DNA from: Deltaproteobacteria bacterium
GTDB lineage: Bacteria; Desulfobacterota; Desulfobacteria; Desulfobacterales; Desulfatirhabdiaceae
Reading direction: 5' to 3'
Assembly: GCA_026388755.1 (NCBI GenBank)
Contig: JAPLJE010000319.1
Location: 1-9,351 of the forward strand
DNA: 9,351 nt
Part shown: positions 1 through 6,064 of the stretch, piece by piece
Layout: each line of letters begins with the position of its first letter
Numbering within the stretch: the stretch's first letter is position 1
Position numbers and translations under genes: made by a program
Notes under the pieces: generated by a model
Databases searched by the model: none
What the model was told of the DNA's origin: nothing
The model's input: only the letters and a program-made list of their open reading frames with translations

Positions 1-17
1 GAGAATGCGATAGATAA
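1..17 (+). CDS. nuoD: 3' end of probable nuoD (NADH-quinone oxidoreductase subunit D), partial
   Basis: Reading in the frame that begins at base 3, the window opens with codons for Glu-Cys-Asp-Arg followed by TAA at 15-17. The two bases before (GA) fit the end of a Gly codon. A terminal Gly-Glu-x-Asp-Arg is the usual C-terminus of NuoD, the 49-kDa quinone-site subunit, and nuoD commonly precedes nuoH. Only two bases separate this stop from the nuoH ATG. The identification rests on four codons plus gene order, so it is an inference. The other two frames also reach stops (11-13 and 28-30) but give no recognisable tail. Confidence 0.55.
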
Positions 18-19
18 CC

Positions 20-1093
20 ATGGTTGCTGATCTCATAGAATCTGTTGTCAAAATATTGTTCATATTCAGCGTCAACATCGGTTTTTTTTCACCCATTCTG
101 GGATGGGTGGAAAGAAAACAAAGTGCGCTGATGCAAGACAGGGTCGGGGCAAATCGAGCGGATGTATTTGGATTTACCCTTATCGGTCTTTTCCATCCCA
201 TTGCGGATGCCATCAAGGTGTTAACCAAAGAGGACTTCGTTCCGGAAGGGGCGGACCGGCTGTTTCATACCCTTGCACCATTTATAAGCCTGACGCCTGC
301 GATCATCGCCTTCGCCGTGATCCCTTTCGGCGGGCAATATGATCTCTTTGGTCACCGTGTCAACCTGATTATTGCAGATCTGGATGTGGGGATTCTCTTC
401 ATATTCGCTTTTGCGTCCCTGGCCTCTTTCGGCGCGGTGTTGGGCGGATGGGCATCCAATAATAACTGGTCATTTCTCGGTGGGCTGCGCGCTTCAGCCC
501 AGATGCTTTCCTATGAAGTGGTCATGGGGCTTAACATTATCGGCGTGATCATGGTGTATGGCACCCTCAAACTCAGCGAAATCGGGGCCATGCAGGTAAA
601 TTTTTTCAATTGGGGCATTTTTTTACAGCCGGTCGGATTTGTCCTTTTCTTTACCTGCGCCATCGCTGAAAACAAAAGAGCGCCTTTTGACGTTGCCGAG
701 GCGGAATCGGAACTTGTGGCAGGCTATTTTACCGAATACAGCGGCTTGAAGTTTGTCATGTTCTGGATGGGAGAATTCCTTGAAATCGTGACCATCGCCG
801 GCCTGGTCACCACCATGTTTTTTGGCGCATGGCACCTGCCTTTTGTCAGCGACCAGATGCTTGTGGATTTCTTTCGCTTTGCCGGTCCCAATGGCGCGAC
901 CATTCTGGCAATATTGGTAAATGTCGCCACTTTCTTTGCAAAGGTGATCTTTTTTATCTGGCTTCAGATGACGATCCGATGGACACTCCCCCGCTTTCGT
1001 TATGATCAGGTCATGAGACTCGGCTGGAAAATGTTTCTTCCGATTGCCCTCATCAATATATTTATAACCGGACTTGTGCTTTTGGCTAAATAA
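20..1093 (+). CDS. nuoH: NADH-quinone oxidoreductase subunit H (NuoH)
   Basis: NuoH anchors the peripheral arm to the membrane arm, forms much of the quinone chamber and starts the chain of buried charges that couples quinone reduction to pumping. The 357-residue protein is close to the usual family length and has about eight to nine hydrophobic helices. Family motifs visible are ERKQSALMQDRVGANR (31-46), GGLRASAQMLSYEV (154-167) and ENKRAPFDVAEAESELVAGY (217-236). The last carries the acidic loop glutamates E217, E227, E229 and E231, and E239 follows. A C-terminal WTLPRFRYDQVMRLGWK stretch is also typical. The ATG at 20 gives a natural N-terminus; its ribosome binding site is weak and it sits two bases after the probable nuoD stop, so translational coupling is likely. 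nuoI follows after one base. No odd features. Confidence 0.97.
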   Translation: MVADLIESVVKILFIFSVNIGFFSPILGWVERKQSALMQDRVGANRADVFGFTLIGLFHPIADAIKVLTKEDFVPEGADRLFHTLAPFISLTPAIIAFAVIPFGGQYDLFGHRVNLIIADLDVGILFIFAFASLASFGAVLGGWASNNNWSFLGGLRASAQMLSYEVVMGLNIIGVIMVYGTLKLSEIGAMQVNFFNWGIFLQPVGFVLFFTCAIAENKRAPFDVAEAESELVAGYFTEYSGLKFVMFWMGEFLEIVTIAGLVTTMFFGAWHLPFVSDQMLVDFFRFAGPNGATILAILVNVATFFAKVIFFIWLQMTIRWTLPRFRYDQVMRLGWKMFLPIALINIFITGLVLLAK

Positions 1094-1094
1094 T

Positions 1095-1709
1095 ATGGCA
1101 GATCTTAATATTAAAAATAGTTACCCCATCATGGGCATATCCATTGAAAAATTGAAGCCCAAAAGAGTGCGGAAAAATATCGAACTGACCTTATGGGAAA
1201 GACTCTATATTTTTGAGATCATCAGGGGAATGCACATCACATCGATGCATTTTTTTATCAACCTGATTGGATTTGTCGTGCCTCCAAAGGGTAAAAAAAG
1301 ACGCATTATTACGGTCTATTATCCAGAAGAAAAACTGACGCTTCCGATTGCCTATCGCGGCAGGCCTGTTCTGGTCGCGCGGGAGAATGGATCCGAGAAA
1401 TGCGTGGCATGCGGACTTTGCGAGAAGATATGCCCTGCCTCCGCCATATCGATTATCGCCGAGGAAAGAGAGAACGGCGAACGGTATCCGTCCAGTTATA
1501 CGCTGGATATGTCCCGATGCGTGTACTGCGGCTACTGCGAGGAAGTATGTCCCAAAGAAGCCATTGTCATGAGCGCGGAATATGAAGGACTTGCCAGACG
1601 GAACCGGAATAATTTGCGTTTTTCAAAAGAAAAGCTTTTAAGGTCGGAAAAAAGCGTCAAGGATCGTATTGAATATATCAGAGGGATATACGCCAAATGC
1701 AATTATTGA
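1095..1709 (+). CDS. nuoI: NADH-quinone oxidoreductase subunit I, 2x[4Fe-4S] (NuoI)
   Basis: NuoI carries the two [4Fe-4S] clusters (N6a/N6b) that relay electrons through the peripheral arm toward the cluster next to the quinone. The 204-residue protein has two ferredoxin motifs, C103-x2-C106-x2-C109-x3-C113-P and C142-x2-C145-x2-C148-x3-C152-P. In this fold the fourth cysteine of each motif completes the other cluster. An N-terminal amphipathic region (about 31-62) fits membrane-surface anchoring against NuoH. A basic C-terminal extension (about 165-204) contains an additional C202. I chose ATG 1095, directly after the nuoH stop, over the in-frame ATG at 1074 inside nuoH, because the longer form would add seven residues not typical of the family. 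The 3' end overlaps nuoJ by 13 bases. Confidence 0.96.
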   Translation: MADLNIKNSYPIMGISIEKLKPKRVRKNIELTLWERLYIFEIIRGMHITSMHFFINLIGFVVPPKGKKRRIITVYYPEEKLTLPIAYRGRPVLVARENGSEKCVACGLCEKICPASAISIIAEERENGERYPSSYTLDMSRCVYCGYCEEVCPKEAIVMSAEYEGLARRNRNNLRFSKEKLLRSEKSVKDRIEYIRGIYAKCNY

Positions 1710-2203
1710 TGTTCTATATATTCAGTTTGGGCGCGGTGCTTTCAGCAACTTTAATGGTCACCAACATAAGACCCGTAACAGCGGCCATGAATCTCATCAT
1801 GACCATGTTTTTCCTGGCCGGAATTTACGTGCTTCTGGATGCGCATTTAATTGCCGCCCTCCAGATTATCGTCTATGCCGGGGCCATCATGGTCTTGTTC
1901 CTGTTTGTGATATTGCTCTTGAATATTCACGAGAAAGAAGGAGAAACGGCCCGCCGGAAGGTCATGATACAATTCGGCAGTATCGCGATCGTCGGCACCC
2001 TCTTTATAGTCATGGCGAATCTGGCAGTGATAGAGCCTTCCCTTGTTAAAATCGGCGACACGGCCTATCACTTCGGTACCACAAAAGCCGTGGGGAAAAT
2101 GCTCTTCACCGATTTTTTGCTGCCGTTTGAAATCGCCTCGTTCTTATTGCTCGCAGCCATTGTCGGCGCTGTCATCTTAGCAAAAAGGAGGATTGATGAT
2201 TAG
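1697..2203 (+). CDS. nuoJ: NADH-quinone oxidoreductase subunit J (NuoJ)
   Basis: NuoJ is a five-helix membrane subunit of the proximal proton-transfer region, between NuoH and NuoK. This 168-residue protein shows the diagnostic TM3 region IIVYAGAIMVLFLFVILLLN (57-76), including the conserved tyrosine Y60 and the glycine-containing stretch where the family has its mobile pi-bulge. A loop of about 30 residues precedes the last helix, which begins LLPFEIASFLLLAAIVGAV (about 141-159). The ATG at 1697 overlaps the nuoI 3' end by 13 bases and has a GAGGG ribosome binding site at 1681-1685. An alternative in-frame ATG at 1709 shares a base with the nuoI stop (TGATG) and cannot be excluded. The last codons form one arm of an inverted repeat that extends into the gap before nuoK. 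Confidence 0.95.
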   Translation: MQLLMFYIFSLGAVLSATLMVTNIRPVTAAMNLIMTMFFLAGIYVLLDAHLIAALQIIVYAGAIMVLFLFVILLLNIHEKEGETARRKVMIQFGSIAIVGTLFIVMANLAVIEPSLVKIGDTAYHFGTTKAVGKMLFTDFLLPFEIASFLLLAAIVGAVILAKRRIDD

Positions 2204-2234
2204 AGGAGTAAGCTAAAGCTTCCGAATCATCAAT
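2192..2234 (+). promoter_or_regulatory. Inverted repeat / predicted RNA stem-loop between nuoJ and nuoK
   Basis: attgatgatt (2192-2201) is perfectly complementary to aatcatcaat (2225-2234), giving a 10-bp stem with a 23-base loop. The 5' arm includes the end of nuoJ and the first base of its TAG stop. The loop contains AGGAG (2204-2208), the only good ribosome-binding-like sequence in the gap, and a nested aagc/gctt pair (2210-2213 / 2218-2221). The stem ends eight bases before the nuoK ATG, which has no nearby ribosome binding site of its own. The repeat is seen; a role in setting nuoK translation or mRNA processing is inference. It is AT-rich and lacks a U-tract, so it is not a convincing terminator. 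Confidence 0.45.
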
Positions 2235-2242
2235 AGTGATCT

Positions 2243-2545
2243 ATGGTTTCATTGAACTCATACCTGATACTGGGGGCCATTCTCTTTTCAATTGGCGCCG
2301 TAGGTGTATTTACGAGGCGAAACGTCTTGATTATTTACATGTGCATTGAATTGATGCTGAATGCCGTAAATCTGACGTTCATTGCGTTTTCAAAATTTTT
2401 AAACGATATGAATGGCCATGTGTTCGTGTTTATGATCATGACCGTTGCCGCAGCGGAAGCGGCGGTAGGACTTGCCATTATCATTTCGCTTTTCAGAAAT
2501 AAAGCGACCATTTATGTGGACGATATTAATTTAAGTAAAGGTTGA
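2243..2545 (+). CDS. nuoK: NADH-quinone oxidoreductase subunit K (NuoK)
   Basis: NuoK is the small three-helix subunit, related to MrpC, that links the E-channel to the first antiporter-like subunit. The protein is 100 residues, the usual length, with three helices at about 4-23, 28-50 and 60-84. Both membrane glutamates essential in the E. coli enzyme are present at the same positions: E36 in IEMLN-like context ([11 protein letters not shown], 35-45) and E72 in [13 protein letters not shown] (67-79). The start is fixed by an in-frame TGA at 2237-2239 just upstream. The ribosome binding site is poor near the ATG; the best candidate, AGGAG, lies about 35 bases upstream inside the predicted stem-loop. 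The stop overlaps the start of a nine-codon micro-ORF leading into the next gene. Confidence 0.97.
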   Translation: MVSLNSYLILGAILFSIGAVGVFTRRNVLIIYMCIELMLNAVNLTFIAFSKFLNDMNGHVFVFMIMTVAAAEAAVGLAIIISLFRNKATIYVDDINLSKG

Positions 2546-2574
2546 TGAAAACGTGCAGACGATTCTATCCATGA
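2545..2574 (+). other. Nine-codon micro-ORF bridging nuoK and the next gene
   Basis: An ATG at 2545 shares its first base with the nuoK TGA (TGATG) and opens a frame encoding MKTCRRFYP. It stops at TGA 2572-2574, which overlaps the ATG at 2571, an alternative in-frame start (M7) of the following pump gene. If ribosomes re-initiate, this could relay them from nuoK to that start. The reading frame is seen directly. Translation and function are speculative, and a frame this short can arise by chance. Confidence 0.2.
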
Positions 2575-4043
2575 AACCCATGCTTGCGGTGCTGGCGTCA
2601 CTTCTTGCCGTACCTTTGATTTTGGCCACGGGGGATAAACGCCCTAATCTGCGGGAATTCTGGTCAATACTGGCCGGGGTTATAAAATTTGGTATTGTCA
2701 TCTCCATGGCGCCAATCATTTTCTCCGGTCATACCATAGAATATACTTTAATCAGTTTTTACGAAGGAATCGACATCAAGTTTCGGGTTGACGCACTCGG
2801 GCTCTTATTTGCAACCATTTCTTCCTTTCTGTGGATTGTCACCACATTTTACTCGATCGGGTATATGCGTTCCGGAAAGGAACATGCGCAGACAAGGTTC
2901 TATACCTGTTTTGCGATCAGTCTTTCCGCAACCGTTGGCGTTGCTTTCTCGGCCAATCTGATCACCCTTTTTATCTTTTATGAAATCCTGAGCCTCGCCA
3001 CCGTACCATTAGTTGGCCACAAAGAAACGCCGGAGGCCCTGGAAGGCGCCAAGAAGTATTTCCTGTACCTGCTCAGCCTCTCCAAAACCCTTCTTTTATC
3101 AGGGATCATCATCATCTATATAGTTGCGGGAACCACCGATTTTCAAAGCCATGGACTTTTGCAACACGTGCAGGGAACGCCCCTTCTTTTTGTGGCGTTT
3201 TTTCTCTTTCTATTCGGTTTTGCCAAAGCCGCGGTCATGCCGGTCCACAACTGGCTGCCGTCCGCAATGGTGGCGCCGACACCGGTCAGCGCATTGCTGC
3301 ATGCGGTTGCGGTTGTAAAAGTGGGGGTCTTCTCCATCCTGCGGGTTGTGTTTCATATCTACGGAATTGACCTGATGGGAAATCTCCATCTTGGCATCAC
3401 AACGGCCTATATCGTCTCGTTTACCATCGTCATGGGATCTGTGATTGCCCTGTCAAAGGACAATCTAAAGGCCAGACTCGCCTATTCAACCATCAGTCAG
3501 CTTTCCTATGTGATTCTCGGAGCTGTACTTTTAACGCATTCCAGCATGGCCGGAGGCATCGTCCACATCGCCAACCATGCCTTTTCCAAGATTACGCTCT
3601 TTTTTTGTGCAGGGTCCCTTTATACTGCTGCGCACATGACCGAGATCAGTCAGCTCTCGAATATCGGCAAAAAAATGCCCTGGACCATGACCGCATTTTT
3701 TATCGCTTCATTAAGCATGATCGGAGTTCCGCCAGCCGCCGGATTTGTCAGCAAATGGTTTCTGGCTGTCGGCTCAATTGAAGCCAAGGAAATTCCCATT
3801 CTAATGGTACTGCTGGCAAGTACCATCTTGAATGCAGCCTATTTTCTGCCGATCACCTATAAGGCTTTTTTCGAAAAAGAATTAATCACATCCCCATCCC
3901 ATCACGATCACAATGATCATCATGTGGAAATACGAGAAAACCCCATGGTGGTCGTGCCGCTTGTCCTGACGGCCGTTATCTCCCTGATTATCGGGATTTT
4001 TCCGGTGTATTTCTTAAATCTTGCCCAGGAGGTCCTCCGATGA
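2553..4043 (+). CDS. Antiporter-like proton-pumping membrane subunit (Mrp/NuoL-like, no lateral arm)
   Basis: This is a 496-residue, roughly 14-helix member of the proton-conducting family shared by NuoL/M/N and Mrp antiporters. It probably translocates protons or sodium as part of this complex. Charged channel residues are intact: E144 in TM5 (FIFYEILSLATVP), K225 in TM7 (GFAKAAVMPVHNWLP), H250 and K256 in TM8 (LLHAVAVVKVGVF), K346 in the central helix (NHAFSKITLF) and K401 in TM12 (PPAAGFVSKWF). The APTPVSALLHA segment is NuoL/MrpA-like, and lysine rather than glutamate in TM12 argues against a second NuoM. It ends after TM14 without an arm helix. A loop at 450-457 has five histidines. The start is GTG 2553 with AAAGG at 2537-2541; ATG 2571 is possible. 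It occupies the first part of the usual nuoL position. Databases may call it NuoL or antiporter subunit D. Confidence 0.88.
   Translation: MQTILSMKPMLAVLASLLAVPLILATGDKRPNLREFWSILAGVIKFGIVISMAPIIFSGHTIEYTLISFYEGIDIKFRVDALGLLFATISSFLWIVTTFYSIGYMRSGKEHAQTRFYTCFAISLSATVGVAFSANLITLFIFYEILSLATVPLVGHKETPEALEGAKKYFLYLLSLSKTLLLSGIIIIYIVAGTTDFQSHGLLQHVQGTPLLFVAFFLFLFGFAKAAVMPVHNWLPSAMVAPTPVSALLHAVAVVKVGVFSILRVVFHIYGIDLMGNLHLGITTAYIVSFTIVMGSVIALSKDNLKARLAYSTISQLSYVILGAVLLTHSSMAGGIVHIANHAFSKITLFFCAGSLYTAAHMTEISQLSNIGKKMPWTMTAFFIASLSMIGVPPAAGFVSKWFLAVGSIEAKEIPILMVLLASTILNAAYFLPITYKAFFEKELITSPSHHDHNDHHVEIRENPMVVVPLVLTAVISLIIGIFPVYFLNLAQEVLR
4027..4032 (+). promoter_or_regulatory. Strong ribosome binding site for the 85-residue membrane protein gene
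   Basis: AGGAGG ends seven bases before the ATG at 4040 and is the best ribosome binding site in the window. It fixes the start of the small gene, whose ATG overlaps the upstream TGA stop (ATGA). It is followed at 4034-4038 by CCTCC, which is complementary to its own GGAGG. The pair is too close for a stable hairpin. Confidence 0.8.
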
Positions 4044-4297
4044 TCAAGAAACTTGTTGATTATATCGGCAATCCGGACAATGCCAGCAAATTGAAAAAGA
4101 TGAGCTATGTTTCGCTTGTTGTGGTTTTCATATCGGATTTCTTTGTCCATCGTGACCATGCAATCTACATTTGGGACAAAATACCAGGCTGGGGCGCATT
4201 ATACGGTTTTGTTTCCTGCGTTATCATCATTCTGGTCTCTAAATTCATTGGTCATCAGGGCGGCATCATGAAGCGCGAGGATTATTACGATGATTGA
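4040..4297 (+). CDS. Small two-helix membrane protein between two antiporter-like subunits
   Basis: The protein has 85 residues. Two hydrophobic segments are visible, about 21-36 (MSYVSLVVVFISDFF) and 50-70 (ending VIIILVSKFIG). A short polar hairpin with HRDH (37-40) lies between them, with a basic N-terminus and an acidic C-terminal tail, KREDYYDD (78-85). It resembles none of the standard Nuo or Mrp subunits that I can name; it is shorter than NuoK/MrpC and lacks their membrane glutamates. I have a recollection, unverified, that small proteins with a GF..C hydrophobic helix and an EDYYD tail accompany antiporter-like genes in Deltaproteobacteria. A strong ribosome binding site and overlaps of 4 bases upstream and 8 bases downstream show it is a real gene translated with its neighbours. 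By context it may be an accessory subunit packing between the two pumps. Function is unknown. Confidence 0.85.
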   Translation: MIKKLVDYIGNPDNASKLKKMSYVSLVVVFISDFFVHRDHAIYIWDKIPGWGALYGFVSCVIIILVSKFIGHQGGIMKREDYYDD

Positions 4298-6047
4298 TTG
4301 GTTTCACCCATCAATATTCTTTATTTTTGGGGCATGTCTCATTCCTTTCCTGCGGGGGAAGATCCAGAAGGCCTATCTCATGGCGATTCCCGTCCTGGCG
4401 GTGCTGGCTGTTTCCTTAATGTCCCCGGGAACCCACTGGACGTACAGCTTCCTTGGCAACTCCCTTGTTTTCGGTGCGGCCGACAAGCTCAGTATTGTCT
4501 TTGGCTGGGTATTTACCATCATGTCTTTTATCGGTATCGTCTATGCCCTGCATGTAAAAGATAACGGCCAGCATATGGCCGCCTTCCTTTATATCGGGGG
4601 TTCTCTCGGGGTCACCTTTGCCGGCGATTATTTTACCCTGTTCATATTCTGGGAACTGATGGCATTTGCATCGGCCTATCTTGTCTTTGCCAAACGCGAA
4701 AAGCAGGCCATTGAAGCCGGATACCGGTATATTCTGGTCCATATTTTCGGCGGAGTCTGTTTATTGGGTGGCATTATTCTCCACTATGTCAGCACCCAAT
4801 CGATTGCCATTGGACCCATGACTAATGACGGCAGTCTGGCCTTTTATCTCATCCTTGTCGGCGTTATCGTAAACGCCGCGGTGCCGCCTCTCCATGCCTG
4901 GCTGACGGACGCCTACCCGGAAGGAACGGTAACGGGTTCTGTCTTCATGTCCGCTTTTACCACCAAAACAGCGGTGTACGTGCTGGTACGGATTTTCCCC
5001 GGAACCGAACTTCTGGTCTGGATGTGGACGATCATGGCCCTCTACGGCGTTGTTTATGCGGTTCTTGAAAATGACTGTCGCAGACTTCTGGCCTACCATA
5101 TCATCAGCCAGGTCGGGTACATGGTGGCAGGGGTCGGAATCGGAACGGACATGTCCTTAAACGGCTCCGTATCCCATGCATTCGCGCACATTTTGTACAA
5201 GGGCCTGCTTTTCATGGGCGCGGGCGCGGTCATCGAAATGACCGGCAAGCGCAAACTGACCGAACTGGGGGGGCTTTACAAGACCATGCCGATCACCCTG
5301 GTCCTTTACATGATCGGCGGGTTTGCCATTTCAGCCTTTCCCCTGTTCAGCGGATTTGTCACCAAATCGATGGTGGTTTCCGGCGCCGCGCATGATCACA
5401 GACCCTGGGTCGCCCTTCTTTTGACCATGGCCTCGGCCGGAACATTCCTGCACACCGGCCTGAAACTGCCGTATTACATGTTCTTTGCAAAAGACTCTGG
5501 AATCCGGGCCAAGGAGCCGCCCATCAATATGCTGCTCGCCATGGGAATGGCTGCTTTCATGTGCATCGGAATCGGCGTGTTTCCCGGGCCGCTCTATAAA
5601 CTTCTGCCCTTTGCGGTCCACTTTGATCCGTATACCGGCGATCATGTGACAAGCGCCTTGGGAATCCTTATGTTTACCGGTCTTGGCTTTTTCATGCTGC
5701 TCAAGAAATTGGACCCGGAGCCCACCATCAGTGCCGACACGGACTGGGTGTATCGAAAAGGCAGCCGTGTGTTCATGTGGTTTGTAAATAAGCCCCTTGC
5801 AATTTACGAAGAGTATCTTAGCAACATTTACAATACCTGGCTTACGAGATTCACCTTGTTCTTTTCAAGTTTTCTGGCAAGAATTTTTGATGTTCGGCTC
5901 ATAGATGGATGCGTTAATGGTGTCGCTAATTTTTTCTTGAACCTTGCCCAGACCATTAGAGTGTCCGGCAGCGGTTTGGTGAGAAATTATGCGTTTACGA
6001 TGCTTTTGGGAAGCGTCGTTATCCTTACTTATTTTTTATTTTCATGA
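4290..6047 (+). CDS. Antiporter-like proton-pumping subunit with NuoL-type C-terminal lateral arm (Mrp D/NuoL-like)
   Basis: This 585-residue membrane protein has the proton-conducting antiporter core at about 60-470. Channel residues seen are E122 in TM5 ([13 protein letters not shown]), K226 in TM8 ([10 protein letters not shown]), K304 in the central helix ([14 protein letters not shown]) and K359 in TM12 ([11 protein letters not shown]). The TM7 lysine is replaced by N195 ([15 protein letters not shown]). I recall that [11 protein letters not shown] is common in a database group labelled Na+/H+ antiporter subunit D, so this may be a family trait. After TM14/15, residues 485-585 match the NuoL tail: DWVY (485-488), a long amphipathic stretch, [10 protein letters not shown] (537-546), and a final helix in the context [14 protein letters not shown] (566-579). 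That tail is the lateral arm along the pump subunits, and its stretch before IDG seems about 25 residues longer than in canonical NuoL. ATG 4290 has GAGG at 4277-4280 and overlaps the small gene by eight bases. It is the best NuoL equivalent here. Confidence 0.88.
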   Translation: MIDWFHPSIFFIFGACLIPFLRGKIQKAYLMAIPVLAVLAVSLMSPGTHWTYSFLGNSLVFGAADKLSIVFGWVFTIMSFIGIVYALHVKDNGQHMAAFLYIGGSLGVTFAGDYFTLFIFWELMAFASAYLVFAKREKQAIEAGYRYILVHIFGGVCLLGGIILHYVSTQSIAIGPMTNDGSLAFYLILVGVIVNAAVPPLHAWLTDAYPEGTVTGSVFMSAFTTKTAVYVLVRIFPGTELLVWMWTIMALYGVVYAVLENDCRRLLAYHIISQVGYMVAGVGIGTDMSLNGSVSHAFAHILYKGLLFMGAGAVIEMTGKRKLTELGGLYKTMPITLVLYMIGGFAISAFPLFSGFVTKSMVVSGAAHDHRPWVALLLTMASAGTFLHTGLKLPYYMFFAKDSGIRAKEPPINMLLAMGMAAFMCIGIGVFPGPLYKLLPFAVHFDPYTGDHVTSALGILMFTGLGFFMLLKKLDPEPTISADTDWVYRKGSRVFMWFVNKPLAIYEEYLSNIYNTWLTRFTLFFSSFLARIFDVRLIDGCVNGVANFFLNLAQTIRVSGSGLVRNYAFTMLLGSVVILTYFLFS

Positions 6048-6064
6048 TAAGATCTCAAATATGA
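6044..6064 (+). other. Six-codon micro-ORF linking the 585-residue pump gene to nuoM
   Basis: ATG 6044 overlaps the TGA stop of the preceding gene (ATGA), encodes MIRSQI, and stops at TGA 6062-6064, which overlaps the nuoM ATG at 6061 (again ATGA). The nuoM start lacks a clear ribosome binding site, so a stop-start relay could supply ribosomes. The heptamer atgataa is repeated at 6044-6050 and 6061-6067, which creates both overlaps. The arrangement is seen directly; function is inferred and chance is possible. Confidence 0.25.

Noticed and set aside
623..930. Reverse-strand open frames in nuoH, and similar ones across the other genes
   Set aside because: They are shadows of strongly conserved + strand genes, with no recognisable domains or ribosome binding sites.
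1074..1094. Upstream in-frame start for nuoI
   Set aside because: It lies inside the nuoH coding sequence with no supporting ribosome binding site; ATG 1095 gives the expected NuoI N-terminus.
2192..2234. Transcription terminator between nuoJ and nuoK
   Set aside because: The stem is AT-rich with a long loop and no following T-tract, and it lies in the middle of an obligate multi-subunit operon.
4028..4038. GGAGG-T-CCTCC palindrome as a switch hiding the ribosome binding site
   Set aside because: The arms are separated by one base, so only about three pairs could form in a hairpin; it is too weak to propose as a regulatory element.
2553..4043. Second NuoM (classic duplicated-M complex I)
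   Set aside because: TM12 carries lysine K401 rather than the NuoM glutamate, and the TM8 region (APTPVSALLHA) is NuoL/MrpA-like.
2553..6047. Independent Mrp Na+/H+ antiporter operon inserted in the nuo cluster
   Set aside because: No MrpB, E, F or G genes are present, the MrpC-like role is filled by nuoK, and the second protein carries a NuoL-type arm; a complex I assignment fits better.
5989..6060. Upstream in-frame extension of nuoM
   Set aside because: It overlaps the end of the preceding pump gene by about 60 bases and encodes a charged, non-family N-terminus; ATG 6061 gives the normal hydrophobic NuoM start.
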